A stretch of 64,000 bases of DNA. It comes from Augochlora pura. Its lineage: Eukaryota > Arthropoda > Insecta > Hymenoptera > Halictidae. The first letter of the stretch is position 1, and every line of letters begins with the position of its first letter. The stretch spans positions 19,277,412 to 19,341,411 of the forward strand of contig NC_135772.1 in assembly GCF_028453695.1 (NCBI RefSeq), written 5' to 3'. Below the pieces are notes generated by a model. That model was not told where the DNA came from. It worked only from the letters and a program-made list of their open reading frames with translations, and made no database searches. Positions 36,267 through 49,100 of this stretch are shown here, in pieces. Made by a program: the position numbers and the translations under genes.

Positions 36267-36284
36267 ATGTATGTATGTATGTAT
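36267..36284. repeat. TATG tetranucleotide microsatellite
   Basis: About four consecutive TATG units within an AT-rich intergenic stretch. This is a simple slippage repeat. Confidence 0.7.
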
Positions 36285-37127
36285 AAGATTTGAGCACTAT
36301 TGCTGTAAAATCAATATTGTATCGCTGACGCTGGACCATGTAACAATGTATCTCTCCTTGCCCATAAAATGCATTTAAGCTACAAAATCAGTATGTTTGT
36401 ACACAGAGCTGTTCTGACTTATTTATTTAGTCCTTGTGCTGTGCTAATATTGGAAGCCACAATGTATTAGCTATAATTATATCAGGAATACAATGCACTC
36501 TACCCCTGACAGAAAGCATTCAATCAAAAAGGGGAAATAGCAATTGAAAGAAAATTTGTTTGATCAAATACTCCATAAGACAGGAGTGGTATAATATGCG
36601 AGAACGAAAACAACCGAAATGACTTTTTTAGATAGGTAATGAAAAAAAGAAATTTTGCGGAGCAGATCTTCGTACCATCGGCTCTACAATAGTGCTTGTT
36701 AACTAGCGTGAAGCCGGTAGAATAATTGTGCGAAACTGCCCGAAAGGTAAATCTTAAGCTAACGAATGTAATTGAATTGTTACCAGTTAACGAGCACTAT
36801 TGGAAAATGATATCGGCATCGATAATATTAAGCGAGACAACCGTTGAGTTTGTAGAAACTATAATGCACGCGGTGCATCGTTTCCATGAAATGAAAAATA
36901 CATTGGATACATGGTATGGAATGATTTTCGTGTTACATTGACAGTCTAGAATATAAACCTATCACCGCTTTTAGACTAAAGTACCAATCCCGAATATACA
37001 TTAAATATATTAATACAGTATTGTCGCCTCGACCATACTACCATAATAATTGAACGTTCACGTTCTAGGATTGTACCATTTCATTTTTTCCTTTGCTAGC
37101 TCCTTACATGGTTGACTGTCATTTGTA

Positions 37128-40100
37128 TCAAGGAGACATAACCGACGCTAAAGACGGGAATATTTCTGCCTGCAACGGTCCATAGTCTACTCGTTCTCCA
37201 TCGACGGCTATGTGACCATTTACGTCCTCCTCTGGTTCTATTCGAAATGCCTTTACCGGTATCATGTCGATGCCAGAACGTGTTAGATGGGTACCATTAC
37301 TTAAACCCAACAGGAACTAATAGGCACAACAAGCACTCTTTAAGACAATGTAATCACAACTATGGTAAAATAGAGATCTATATGTCAACCCCTTCACAGT
37401 CCACAGAAGCATGTCTGATTCTCCCAAAAAATGATACATCTTTTCTTTCTTCATCACAGAAGAACTTTCGTTCTTCAAAGAATGCATTAGTGATTCTCCT
37501 TGGAATCATTATACAGCAAAAGGAATTTATTCTGCTTGGAATGTCAACTGTGAAGAGATTGAACTATAATACTTTGTTCCTAGCGATATTCATATTGACT
37601 TTACTGTTTTTTTTCTCTGCAAGCGTCTATATTAATGAAACATTATGATTGCAATCAGTGCTACCAAGCCATACAACTTTGGCGGCAGCGTAATTCTCTC
37701 AACAGCATGTTTTCATTTGGGAATAAATTACAGCGGCCGAAAGTAGTGTATTTAATTGGGCTATTTACCTGAAGTAAACTGACTCGTGTAATACCGGCTT
37801 TAACTATTATGAGCCAAATAATACCATCCGACAACTTGGCACGGGGCGCGAACATGTAATCCTGGCCCAAGTGTGACTGATACGCCGCGTGAACCATAAC
37901 AAACTCGCCTGAAACACACAACAGGTTTAACCTTGAGCAACTACCCTTGGCCACGATTAAAATCGCTCGATTATATTTCACGGTGATTAACTACTGTAAA
38001 TTCGTAAAATGTCCTGCCTAAATGCTTTCCTTCGCGTTTCGCTTCTGGTAAGACAATGCTACTACGCCGTGGCAAGGTGCGCGCGTATATCATGTCCAAA
38101 TACGGGTCATGGTGAGCGAAGCTGCTCGCATCAATGTTTGTCCTTGACGTTCTGCACGGTTTTCAGCACGAAACAAATGCGGCTGCGATACCATATCTAT
38201 AATGGGATCGCGCGGACGGATAAAGGCGTTGAATATGCAACAATGCATAGGACGTACGCATGCTTCGGTAAGAAAAGGACTGCGGTTTGAGTTAGCATCG
38301 CTTAGACCCGTTTCATGTTTGCATGGTGCGCGATACGAGTACGGTATGACAAGGATTCGAAGAGGACAGAATAAGATAAGTAAATGCTGCTTGAAATTAT
38401 CCAAGAATTTCTACAATTGGAAAACGAAACGAAGTGTGATATTCTCGTTGCGGAATTAAAACCAAGAGTTTCTCACCCTGAATTTGCGTCCAGGAACTCG
38501 ACACCTCTGACGTCAGAGCAGGTAGTCTCGAAGAGGGGCCATACATGACTTGGTTGACGTTGTTCTCTGCATCTTGATTATATAGAAACAATTATTTCAA
38601 CAATTTGAATAGAAGTAACATTAATCTATTATTTTCTGTTTTCCAAGCATTTCAGGGTTCTACAGCTTATTTCTTAAAACAACTAGAGCAAAGTAGATGT
38701 TTGGTACGGGTTGATGAAACGAAGGGGAACTTGAAGCGTTGCGAAGGAAGACCCTAATTGGATGGAAAGTTAGGTACCCACCGATTTCCTCGGTATCTGG
38801 CTCGACGATGCTGTGATAACTAGAAATTGAACCGGTGCTAAAGTAAGTTGACCTCGCGGAGGTCGTTGAATAGAAGCTATCTAGCCTGTGCCTCCTCTCC
38901 GCGTCTGTCTCGAGTGTGATACTTTCGCTTATTATCTCGCTGTCGTCACAGCCGTCGAAGTCGTCCAGGATTGCTGGATCCGCGTCGAGCGCGTCATGGT
39001 AGCTCTTCGACTCGCTGATCTTGCTACACCTGAAACGGAAGTGGTAACAGTTACAAACGTTAGACATTGTAGGCAATGAAAATTAAATTCGATCTCTCTA
39101 CGGTTAATGCAAAAGCTTCACCTATCCAAGTCGTCGCCGTAGCTCCTCGAGTGCGAGATCTGGGTGTCTTTCACGTAGTCGTTGTAGGCCTTGCCGTTGC
39201 CCAGGTTTTCGACGGACGGTACTTTATCGCAGGGCAAGTACGACACCTTGCCCCTGTAGGTTCTTAAACCTATGAGACGAGCGACGCTCCAAACGGTGAA
39301 TCTCTGGCCACCTATCGCTCGCAGACGTTCGCTTTCGATGTCAATGTCTGCCAGCAAACCCCAGCCGATGGATAAAAACGAGAATAGAATCTTATTCCTG
39401 GTTTCCACGCGCACCAGGTCCATCTGCGTGCTCTTGTACTTCACCACGGAGAGGGCGCTGATCAGGAGGGGGTTGTAGTCGTACGGTTCCCTGAAAGAAT
39501 CATTAGAAATATGTATCTATACTATATAAAATTGTCACGTTAGAATATATATCCAGGCCAGAAGACTCCAACTTTTATCTAGCAAGTCCTTATGCATAAA
39601 ATCATACACGTGTTGACCAAATTTTTGAATTCCGGTTGCTATTACACAGGAGCTCTTGCACAACCGCAACGTTGACCACGCTTTCCGTCAGCTGCCAATT
39701 ACCATTCGCTTGCCTAAATCGCGTTACTTAACTTCCCGAAGTTCGCCGATCGAATCACAGGACGCCGCATTTTAAAATAATGAAATGACGCAGAGCTCCG
39801 GCGCCCATCGCAGAGACAAACACCCGTTAAACGTCGACGCGACGTTAACAGGGCTTGATCGTAACGACGTCCGTGAACGGTTTCTGCTTGCAATTTTCTG
39901 GGTCAGTTTTCCGAACGAATCGTTCACTGTTACATAAATAACCGACGCCGGTTCTTCCGTGGCCGAAAACGGGCGAGAGGGGTTGATAATAATGACAATC
40001 ATCGATATCGGGATTCCCGTCGGATGCTGCGCGTGTACTTTATACTGTCCACCGAATAAATGTATTTTTTGCTCGCCGCACTATAAATACGCGAATAGTT

Positions 40101-43100
40101 CAAAGGTGATTTATCGAATTTAAGAGCAGGGCCAAGGACGACCGCGGAATATTCATGCCGACGAATGGCCGCGTTGTAGAAACCCGCGTAGAGTTTTACC
40201 GTCGTACTGACCGATAGGCTACTCCGCGCGAGCAACAAGCAAAAACTCGACTTAATGGACCTTAAACCGGCGTTATAAAAATGGCGATGATGGATAGATT
40301 CGTTCGGACTTTCTGCGACTTTGATTGCAACGGATCCTTAAATAATGGTACTTATTCAATCGTTTCCAATGAATTCATTCTTGCTGTGTGCTGTGCTTAG
40401 ATTCGAATGGACTACAAATTCCGTGGACTTTCAGCACGCGTTGTCTCATAAAAATAACAAGCACCGACATTATTTATTCACGGAGATACTCTGCCGTTTC
40501 CATCGGAATGAATCATTAAATAAAGATATCTGACGAATCGTTTCCGAAGGATTCGTTCATCGAATTTCAACCCTTGTCAAATAAATGATGAAAACATTCG
40601 ATCAGTGTTGCTATATTTAGTGTTAAGTTCTTTGGACTTCTATGTTTTAGTATGCATCGCCTTATGAAAACGGAGACCAATGAATTCCATTAAAATTCAT
40701 GCGATTCCAATGGATGCTTGAATAAGAAATGATCTTGATCTTTCAAAGGTCATTCGATCAGCGTTTGACACAATAAAAATTCTCTTCAATTGTCCTTCAG
40801 CTTGTAATAAAAAAAAATAGAACATTTGGTAGAGGAGATATGATTATTTATCTAGTAGTATCTACTATTTCTAAGTCGTCTATTTTTGTTTATAAACCAA
40901 GGGACAATTAAAGAGAATTTACATAAATTAGCATAAAGAGTCGGTCTAACGGCGACGTTCCGGGGGGGACACGTGCAAATCGTCGTAAACGAAAGTGAAA
41001 CCGTATCGTTGGCATGCGTTTCGTTTTCTTTGTTCCGCCAGTTAATTATGCATTTTATTCGTAAACGTGTTTGACCTCCCTTCCCGATTCCGTGAGCGGG
41101 CGGGAACGCAAGAGGAGTTCCGCAGTCCGGTGATCGCAAAACGGGTTTCGCCGTTTCGTAATCGACCATTTTAGAACGCCTCCGTCAGGCTCTGCACGTG
41201 CTTTTTTTTCAAGACAGCAGATGCACGTCGGGCGAGCTAAGCAGATGCGAAATCATCCGACCTTGATACCGTTCGAGCCAACCCTTTCCCCCCTCGGGGG
41301 AAACTCGTCCGTGTTTAGCTTGTCACTTTTTTCAGCCATTTTCGGACGGTCGCCGTTGCATCCGATGGAAAAAATCGACTTTACGTCGCGCTGTGTTCTG
41401 GAAACTGGGGCAACTTGATTCAACCACCGCATACGGGGTGGTTCGCGCGCACCGCTGAAAACTGCCGTTGCATCGGCCGCACCGACGCTCCGGCCCGCTG
41501 TCTTTAATTTTGCCTCGCTGTTTCGTCGCGATTGCTTCAGAAAGCAGTACTTTAAAAAGATCCGCGAACGGTTCTACCGTTTCGTAAAACCGTTTAACTC
41601 ATTCAGTCTTCGCGTAATATTGTACGCGATTCTTTGCGTCGAAGAGCATTACCAAGACAATGTTTCGCGATGTCATTTAACCCTTTTCGACCGTGCATAA
41701 AATTGTACGTAAAGTGTAGTAACTTAATTTCTCGGTGGAGATACGTAAAAGCATTGCAACGGTAATTCGCCAGGCTGCGAAACTCATTTCTACTTTGTAG
41801 AAATTTCTTTTACCTTGCAGTTAATTATTCTAATTGCCGGCCGGGTCGTGATCCACAATAAAAATTATCGCCGTTCGTTTACCTGCTCCTTAATGCTGAT
41901 TAACGCATTCCTTCTTTTTAGAAAGCTGCGCGTAAACGATCGTAAGCTTCCGTAAAATTGTTCGGTTGCGACACGAGACGTTCAGCCGGTTTCCACAATA
42001 AAAATTATTACAACGGTAAAACGCGTTTGTCCACGGTGTTTCACGGGAATATCCACTTCAAGAGCGAGCGAGCGCGCGCGCGAAGCCGCGCGCACACAAT
42101 CGACGCTTTATTTTTCCACGTCGGTGAAAGCCGTCGTTAAAAATGTTCTAATTAAAAAGACGGCAGACAGGAAGTTCCGCGACGATTCCGCAAGGCTCCG
42201 CCGATAAAAATAATAAGCCAATTCGTCGCGATAAAGGCGTTACGTGCGCGGCGACGAATTTTTAAGCATGAAAAAAAAAATTTCCGTTTCGCAAAACGGT
42301 TTCCTATTGTTTCCAGAGAATTAGAGTCGCATCGATATCTGGGTCATTAGCGACGCGTCGCACTGGTCGACGTCGGTTAAAAGGAATCACGGGGCCGTTC
42401 GGTTTTCAAGGATACCGAAAAGACTTTCGCGTTAGGAGTTTGCCTAAAGAGATACGCGTGGTTTGAAAAATCGCTGGGAACAATGGAGAGAGAGAGAGAG
42501 AGAAACTTCCTTCGCGCCGGTATTTGATTTCAAAGATATATCCAGTCGAAAGTATGGCAGCTACGAAGCTTGTAATAAATACTCCTCTCTAGACTATCGC
42601 TGTAGATATGTTATCTTTACAAGCTCTTGCACGGAAAATTCATTGTCCAGGCGGCTGATAACATCGGGATCTCGGTGAACAATTTCGAGTACTTTCGAGA
42701 ATAATTTCGATTTCTTTCGAGAACAATTTTAAACGTCGAACAAAAGACCGAACTGTCGGAAAAGTTTACGAATCTCTTCGATCGCGAGAAGTCACCGGAC
42801 CTCATGCGTTTATGCTTCGCGAAAGCTTAAAAAAGAGAGAAGAGAAACACGTGCAGGAACATATATATTTAATACATATTCATGGTACTCGTTTCACGTA
42901 TCGCGAGCAGTCCTTTAATCAACGAAAGATATCTTTGCTTTGGTCTTCGTAAAATTGAATATGAAAATTCGCGGTCTATTTTTAAATTCCGTGCTTTGCT
43001 GTTCAACCTTCTCGACCAGAATTTTGTCATTGGTATTTTATTCAGTTTTCGATTAGATATCGATAATACTAAGCTAGAGATAGTCGTATATCGATTATGG

Positions 43101-46100
43101 AAGCTGGGCAACGATATTGAAAATTAGGCCACATGATAACTAAAGCTAAAAATACTTGGACTCTGTTATTTTAATGACCGTCATTATTACTATTATTAAA
43201 ATAATAATAATAATAGTAATAACAGTAGTATATAGTCATTACATTGAATTAACACGAAATGGTACATTTATGAGTATTGTAATAAAAAAAATATCGCTGC
43301 GATAAATATATCCCGTTAGGACCGAAAGGGTGGAGCGGAAGGTTCGTTTTATCTATCCATTGTTTAATTGCTGGAAACACGGCTCGATCAGGTATTCACG
43401 GTATTTACAGTACGGCGCTGTATTATTCGATTAGGTGAGTTTTCTTTCCGTGCGGGCCGATAAAAGTGTTATACAGCTACGTTAATAGCGATCGCTTACA
43501 TCCGATCGCGTTGTTCCGAGCGTTACTGCTCGCCCCGTTCGCGATCTTTACGGCGGAACTTCCCGAAACTGCGCTCTGCTTTTTCGCGAACGGAAACAGG
43601 CCAATTGGCGGAAAAGTTCACGAGGATGCGAGGCGAAATACGGGAATGGTATGGTTCGCGGCAGTTCGGTACACACACACGATTTAGAATAATGTCACCG
43701 GGCTGCTGGTTTTTCCTCGAAGAGAACCGTCTTCGACGATTGCCACCAGCGAGAGCCATTCGAGAAATTTTATTGTTACATTCTCGTAATTTATCTGTTC
43801 GCGACATTTATTCTGCTCGACCGAGAATTTTTATGGAGCATAAATTTTTTCTTTGCCGATTGTCGTTTGGAATAAGTGTTAATTATGGAAAGCAATAAAT
43901 CGATAAATTATGAAAAGCGAATAAATCTTGTTCGAATGAAATTTTACTGGAATAAAATCTCATCGGATAAAAATGTTATTCGGATAAAATTCTGATTCAT
44001 TCTTATTCGATTGGATACTTATACGACAGCGTCGTATAAAATTATATTCGACCGGTCTTTCTCTCATCCGCCTTGAATTTTGGCCAACTCCGCGCTGAAA
44101 TTCGTTCGGTCTCTTCCTGTTATTTTTACAAATATCGCCGTCTCGCTTTTGTCGCGATCGCGCCGGTTCAATTATCGCTCGCTTAATAAAGAATAATTTT
44201 ATCGGCGTACGTAACACAAGAGAAAACATTAACTATCCCCCCGGCGTTGCGCAATCGGCGTCATTCCGCTCTGTCGTAAAATTCGTAACAAGGAGATCGG
44301 ACGAGAAAAAGTCGCGTTACATAAATTCGCCGTCTCGCGTATTCCCTTCGCGAAACGAATAAAACGGATTCGTCGCGATTGGCAAAAATTGTTCGATGCT
44401 CCGCCGATGCGACTCTAGACATTTCCTATGAATGATTGAAACCAGAAACTATTTTACCTTGACGGCGATAAGAAGTTTGCTTCGTTCACAGCCGAGATAA
44501 TATTACGATAATAGAATGGCACACGGATTCGATTGCAGCGCGACATGCAGACTGCTGAGTCGATGCAAATAGATGCAATCTAAAACAATGGAGAGATAAG
44601 GAGAACTTGGGATCGTCGATCCGTCATTTTTAATTGAACGAAATTATCGACGGAGAGGCATTTTTTACAAGATCGATGTGTTACAAGAGAAAATTGTTAT
44701 TGTGCAGTATTTATAATCTCGTGACAATTGGGCTGAAAATTCGATGCATTTTTTGACAAGATTTTAAACGATTTGAAACGATACGAAGATCCAAATGATT
44801 TCAGTGTACGGCTATGCTATTCTTTTATTTACTAAGATTATAAAACAACGGAACGACCTTCTGTTTGCCATCGGTATCGCATAGTGCAAAGATCTAGATA
44901 ACAGGCCTCGGATCTGGAGCGTTTGCCGCTTTGATTTCTGCATCGATGTACGAACGTGCATCGCGCGACCCCCTTCGCTTCTCCCCGACACTTGTTACAC
45001 ACCATTGATCGATAAATTAACGTCGGTTATTATTAGCAGATAGGAGATTAGATAATGAGACTTCCTGTTGTCTCCGACGGCCGTGTTTTACGCGAACTCG
45101 TGGCCGCGATCGTGAACAATGATTCAGGCCCGCTCGATACGGCCAGTCCGTGCGTATTGTGTCCGAACCCCGCGTCGGTCACGTGCGATTATCTACTCAC
45201 GTAGGTTACCCAGTTTTTGCAATAATTTGTGAACTATCGTTTCCGGCTGTCCGGCATAATCGTGCGGGATCGTGCCCGACGATACCAGAGACGGCCCCAC
45301 GTCCGTTGCAAACGCGAGCAGATTCGAAATATGTATTGCTGGCTCGTGAGATAATTGATATTCGATCTTTGAACTTTGATATCGCCGGGATTATGCTTTC
45401 GAGGGCGATGCAACAAATATCTTTAACACATGATTTTCGACCGCGAATTTATAGATTTATTCACAGAAATTAGAGCCACGATTAAAGCTGTAATTAGAGC
45501 GCATAATTAATTATGTGATTTATTGTGATATTAGACGAAGAAGGAATAAAATTGAACAGCTTCTTCGAAGATCATTATTTAGAAGAAAAATAATTAGAAG
45601 AAGATTATTGCAACTCTTGTCAGAAACAGCAGAGCCAAGATTATCGACGCGTTCGTGACCAGCTGTCGCATACGTTATGTATAGCGTGATGATCACGATT
45701 TTCTACCTTCCCAAAGAACATGAAATTAATTTCACGCCTGTTATTAGACAAACTGTTCTATTCGTAATTTTTATAAACTAGGTAACTGAGAATTTGAGAA
45801 AATTCAGAGCAGATTTTTAGCAACTTTAAAAAAATCGAATTTCGCCTATAGTCTTCGCGCGACAAGAATGCGCAACTCTGTGTTTACGTTCCCCCTCTTA
45901 CCGCGACAGTGGGGCGGCTAGTAAGTAGGGGTAATGGAAACGCAAAGACGCCTTCTTGTCGCGCGAGTACTATAGCTGGTACCCGACCTCCAATTGCTTC
46001 TACTCATTAAAAATCAATAAACATTCCTATAGAAAGCCATTCAATACAATCCATTGACTATATAGCAGACTAAGATCGCGCAATGCCCCGGTCTATAAAC

Positions 46101-49100
46101 TTCATTTAATCGCAGCCGCGTCCAAAGAGTTTCGCCGGCTTTAAAGAGAGCCATCGATCGGCCGTGATTCCAGTTGAACGATCGAAACGCTAACGATATC
46201 GCCCGACTAATTAAGTAGTTGGCACAGGATCGGCTACGGCGGTTTCGTCCGGCTAGAGTTTCGAGTGCACCGCGGCGGCGGGGGGAGGGGACAGGGCTTC
46301 GGGTCGATTCGGTCGATTTATCGCCGGTTTATAGCGGTCGTGCCGGCCGTGCGATAACTCGTTACCAACATGAAATTATGCCGCAGACATGCCTCTCTCA
46401 GTGTTGAACTGGTCGCCGGCGAGCAACGGTGTTTGTTGACTGGAAAATTTACAGCGGCCCGCGCGTATCATAACTCTAAACTCAATGAAATTTAGGTGGC
46501 CCACAGAGTTAGCGTTTACGAGGAGAGACGGCTTAAGTACGCGCCGGCGGTTTAGAGAAGCCGCCCGGGCAATAATCTGACCGATCTTTCGAGTGTACCG
46601 CAATTTTACCGAAATCGGCTTTCGGTTTAATGCCCCCGACCGCGAATCCGCAATCCCATTGTTTGCAACACCATGGACGGAAAGGTGGAGCGGTCAGCGA
46701 ATAATTGCCGACAAGTTTTCAATTGCCCCGGCCTATTCGCGGGATGAATAGCCTTTTGAAACTGTTTCCCAATAGAATGCGCGCTAGGCCGTTTGAAAAT
46801 TTCGATGGGCCGACGACTTTTCTTTCGACACTTTGGCTGACGCGCCGTTCTATTGTGTTAGGTTCGGAAATTAATTTTGCACGCTGATTCCAATTTTATT
46901 AGGGTCAACGAAGCGTGGAAGCGTCGAAGAAGCGTTCGATGTTGCAGGACTTAATCTGTTGCTTTTCATTAGATTAAATAAAGTACTTTAATGACATGAA
47001 ATTCCCAAAGTTACGGCGGTCGAGCTAATAAATCGGAATTTTCCACAAACCGACTCGCTTGCTAGAAAAAGAGTACATACATTTTTGCAAAACCTCCGGC
47101 TCGTTGTAAATGTAAAAGGTATATATTGAGAGCTTTTTTTTATCCGAGGTCACAACAATTTAACAATTTTAAATTCGTAGTTCCAACGAATTTTAATTGA
47201 TCTGCTGTTCATTGATTATTGCATGTATAAAAATAAAGCAAACACATTACAACTCGTTGCAATGTAAATTAATTGTTCAATTCTAAACTCTTGATAAAAT
47301 ATTTTTTTAGCGCATTAAATAACCGTGTAAGCGTATACCGCCAGAGGCACGATATTAATGTGATTAAGAACAGAAATAAATTTAACACTCGTGAATCATA
47401 ATGAACGCGGACAATTTTCATTCTGCATGAAAATCTACTCATTACGGCTGCAGAAAATTCTGTCTCCCCTCCAATTACGACGTTGCATAATTATTTTAAT
47501 TCCTCGTTTTTTTTTTCTGTCGCGCAGTAAAATTAGCGAGAGCGCGATACGCGGTTGTTTGTTGTTTTCGCGCGGACGAAGATATATTTTTTTGCTGTAC
47601 GTATCTGCCAATTGATTGAACTTTAAATCGACGCCGGGGATGGCGAACGCCGCGCGCCGCACGGTAATTACGTGCTGTCAATCACAAAATTTATATCAAT
47701 ACGTATGATAAATTGGCCGCGACAATGGTCTCTTAAACGATGTTATACCGCTCGCATTTGTACAATTAACCCTTTGGACCGCAATGGAATTCGATGTAAC
47801 CGACCAGTATTATTCCCAGTTAAATTGTGATTGATATGACCCGAATATGGTTATTGTATAGGAACAATTATTTACTGTTCGCCAAAGTAAACGCGCAAAC
47901 AAAGGGACTCGGGGCTGGGATCCGGGGCATTTTATTATTTTTAACGATATTTATTTACCACGTTAAAGATCGTTCTTTGACTGCAAAATTGCAGAAAATA
48001 GATACTTTGTTTAATGTGGAAAATATTGAAAAATTGAAAAATATTTCACTGTTTAAATGCAAACCTCGATCATCTCTGGTATAATAAAAATTGAATGTCT
48101 GGCGATCGATATTAATTCCAGTATAATAATAATAATTTTGTATAGCCGTAAGCAAAATGGGAATAAAAATAAATGCATACAATGATACAGTACAGAACGC
48201 AGTTTTTGTCGTAGGGTAATTTGAATAAAAATCCCTGCTTTGTTCTCAGAGCCGCGTATTATCATTCCATTTGCATTTTTATCCGGCTTTATGTGTCGCG
48301 TAGTTCTGTAATAATATAACAAAAACTCGGTTTCATTTTTTGTTTTAGAACCGAGAGAAAAAATGACTGCACGTCGGTCAACAGCGTCGACCAGGAGGTT
48401 AACGGTGAACAATATTTATTATTTTAGTAAACGTCGATAAAAAAATATATATACGTGTCTTGAAATATCAAAGAATATTGTACGGCGAGCGATGAAAACT
48501 TTCACCAATGTTTTTTATTTGTCTACTCGAGGCGCCTCTTCATGATCAAAATGGCGGGCCGCTAATTGTTTAATTTACGATTTTTCAGGGTACAGAGATT
48601 CATCGATGAGTTATTTATTTAATACGCGCGTTATTTGCGATGAATATTGCGATAATGCTAGATAAAAAACAGAATAAATTGCCCGAATGGTATTTTAATA
48701 AATTAAATCGAAAGAGCTGCTTCCAGCGGTCCGGAAATCGAGAGCTTGGTACGTCATTGCTGGACAACTACCACGGATTGTCCAGAAATGAACAATTCCG
48801 CGGCGGAATTGATCGTCCTCGAGTCTCGCGGAGTGCATCGTTGCTGCGGCACGGCACGGGAGGGGTTCGTCGAATGGGTAAAGCCGAACAGAGTCTAGCA
48901 CAAACGGGGCATTCGTCGAGCAGGGATTAAAAGCTGGATGACCTACTCGGGGTTGCGGATGGAGGTAGAAAAAGGGGGACCAAGAGTTGAGGCCGGTAGG
49001 GGGGGGAGGGAGGGAGGGAGGTATTAAGCTCGAACGGAACTTACTGTTTAGCGTACGCGATGGATTTCGCTAAGCCGTTCCCGGATCCGCACGGTATCAC

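Larger units (their letters stand above)
33224..37127. other. Convergent region between ANKRD54-like and sphingosine kinase; 3'UTRs and repeats
   Basis: 3.9 kb of AT-rich DNA between two stop codons that face each other. It holds the 34.4-kb hairpin, TA runs near 34500 and a short TATG array, and no gene that I can support. Both 3'UTRs probably extend into it. Confidence 0.55.
39491..49044. other. Large sphingosine kinase intron (9.6 kb), no other gene recognised
   Basis: This intron is CpG-rich compared with the left half of the window. Both strands contain many short open frames, but these follow from the higher G+C and lack homology, splice context or consistent codon use. Repeats inside it are listed separately. 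It may contain enhancers, but none can be read from the sequence. Confidence 0.6.

Noticed and set aside
36726..36941. 71-codon open frame on the + strand near the sphingosine kinase 3' end
   Set aside because: No ATG at its start, no homology, and it lies in the probable 3'UTR region of the opposite gene.
43466..43898. Several overlapping open frames on both strands in the large sphingosine kinase intron
   Set aside because: Open frames on both strands of the same CpG-rich DNA without homology are expected from composition, and none has splice context.
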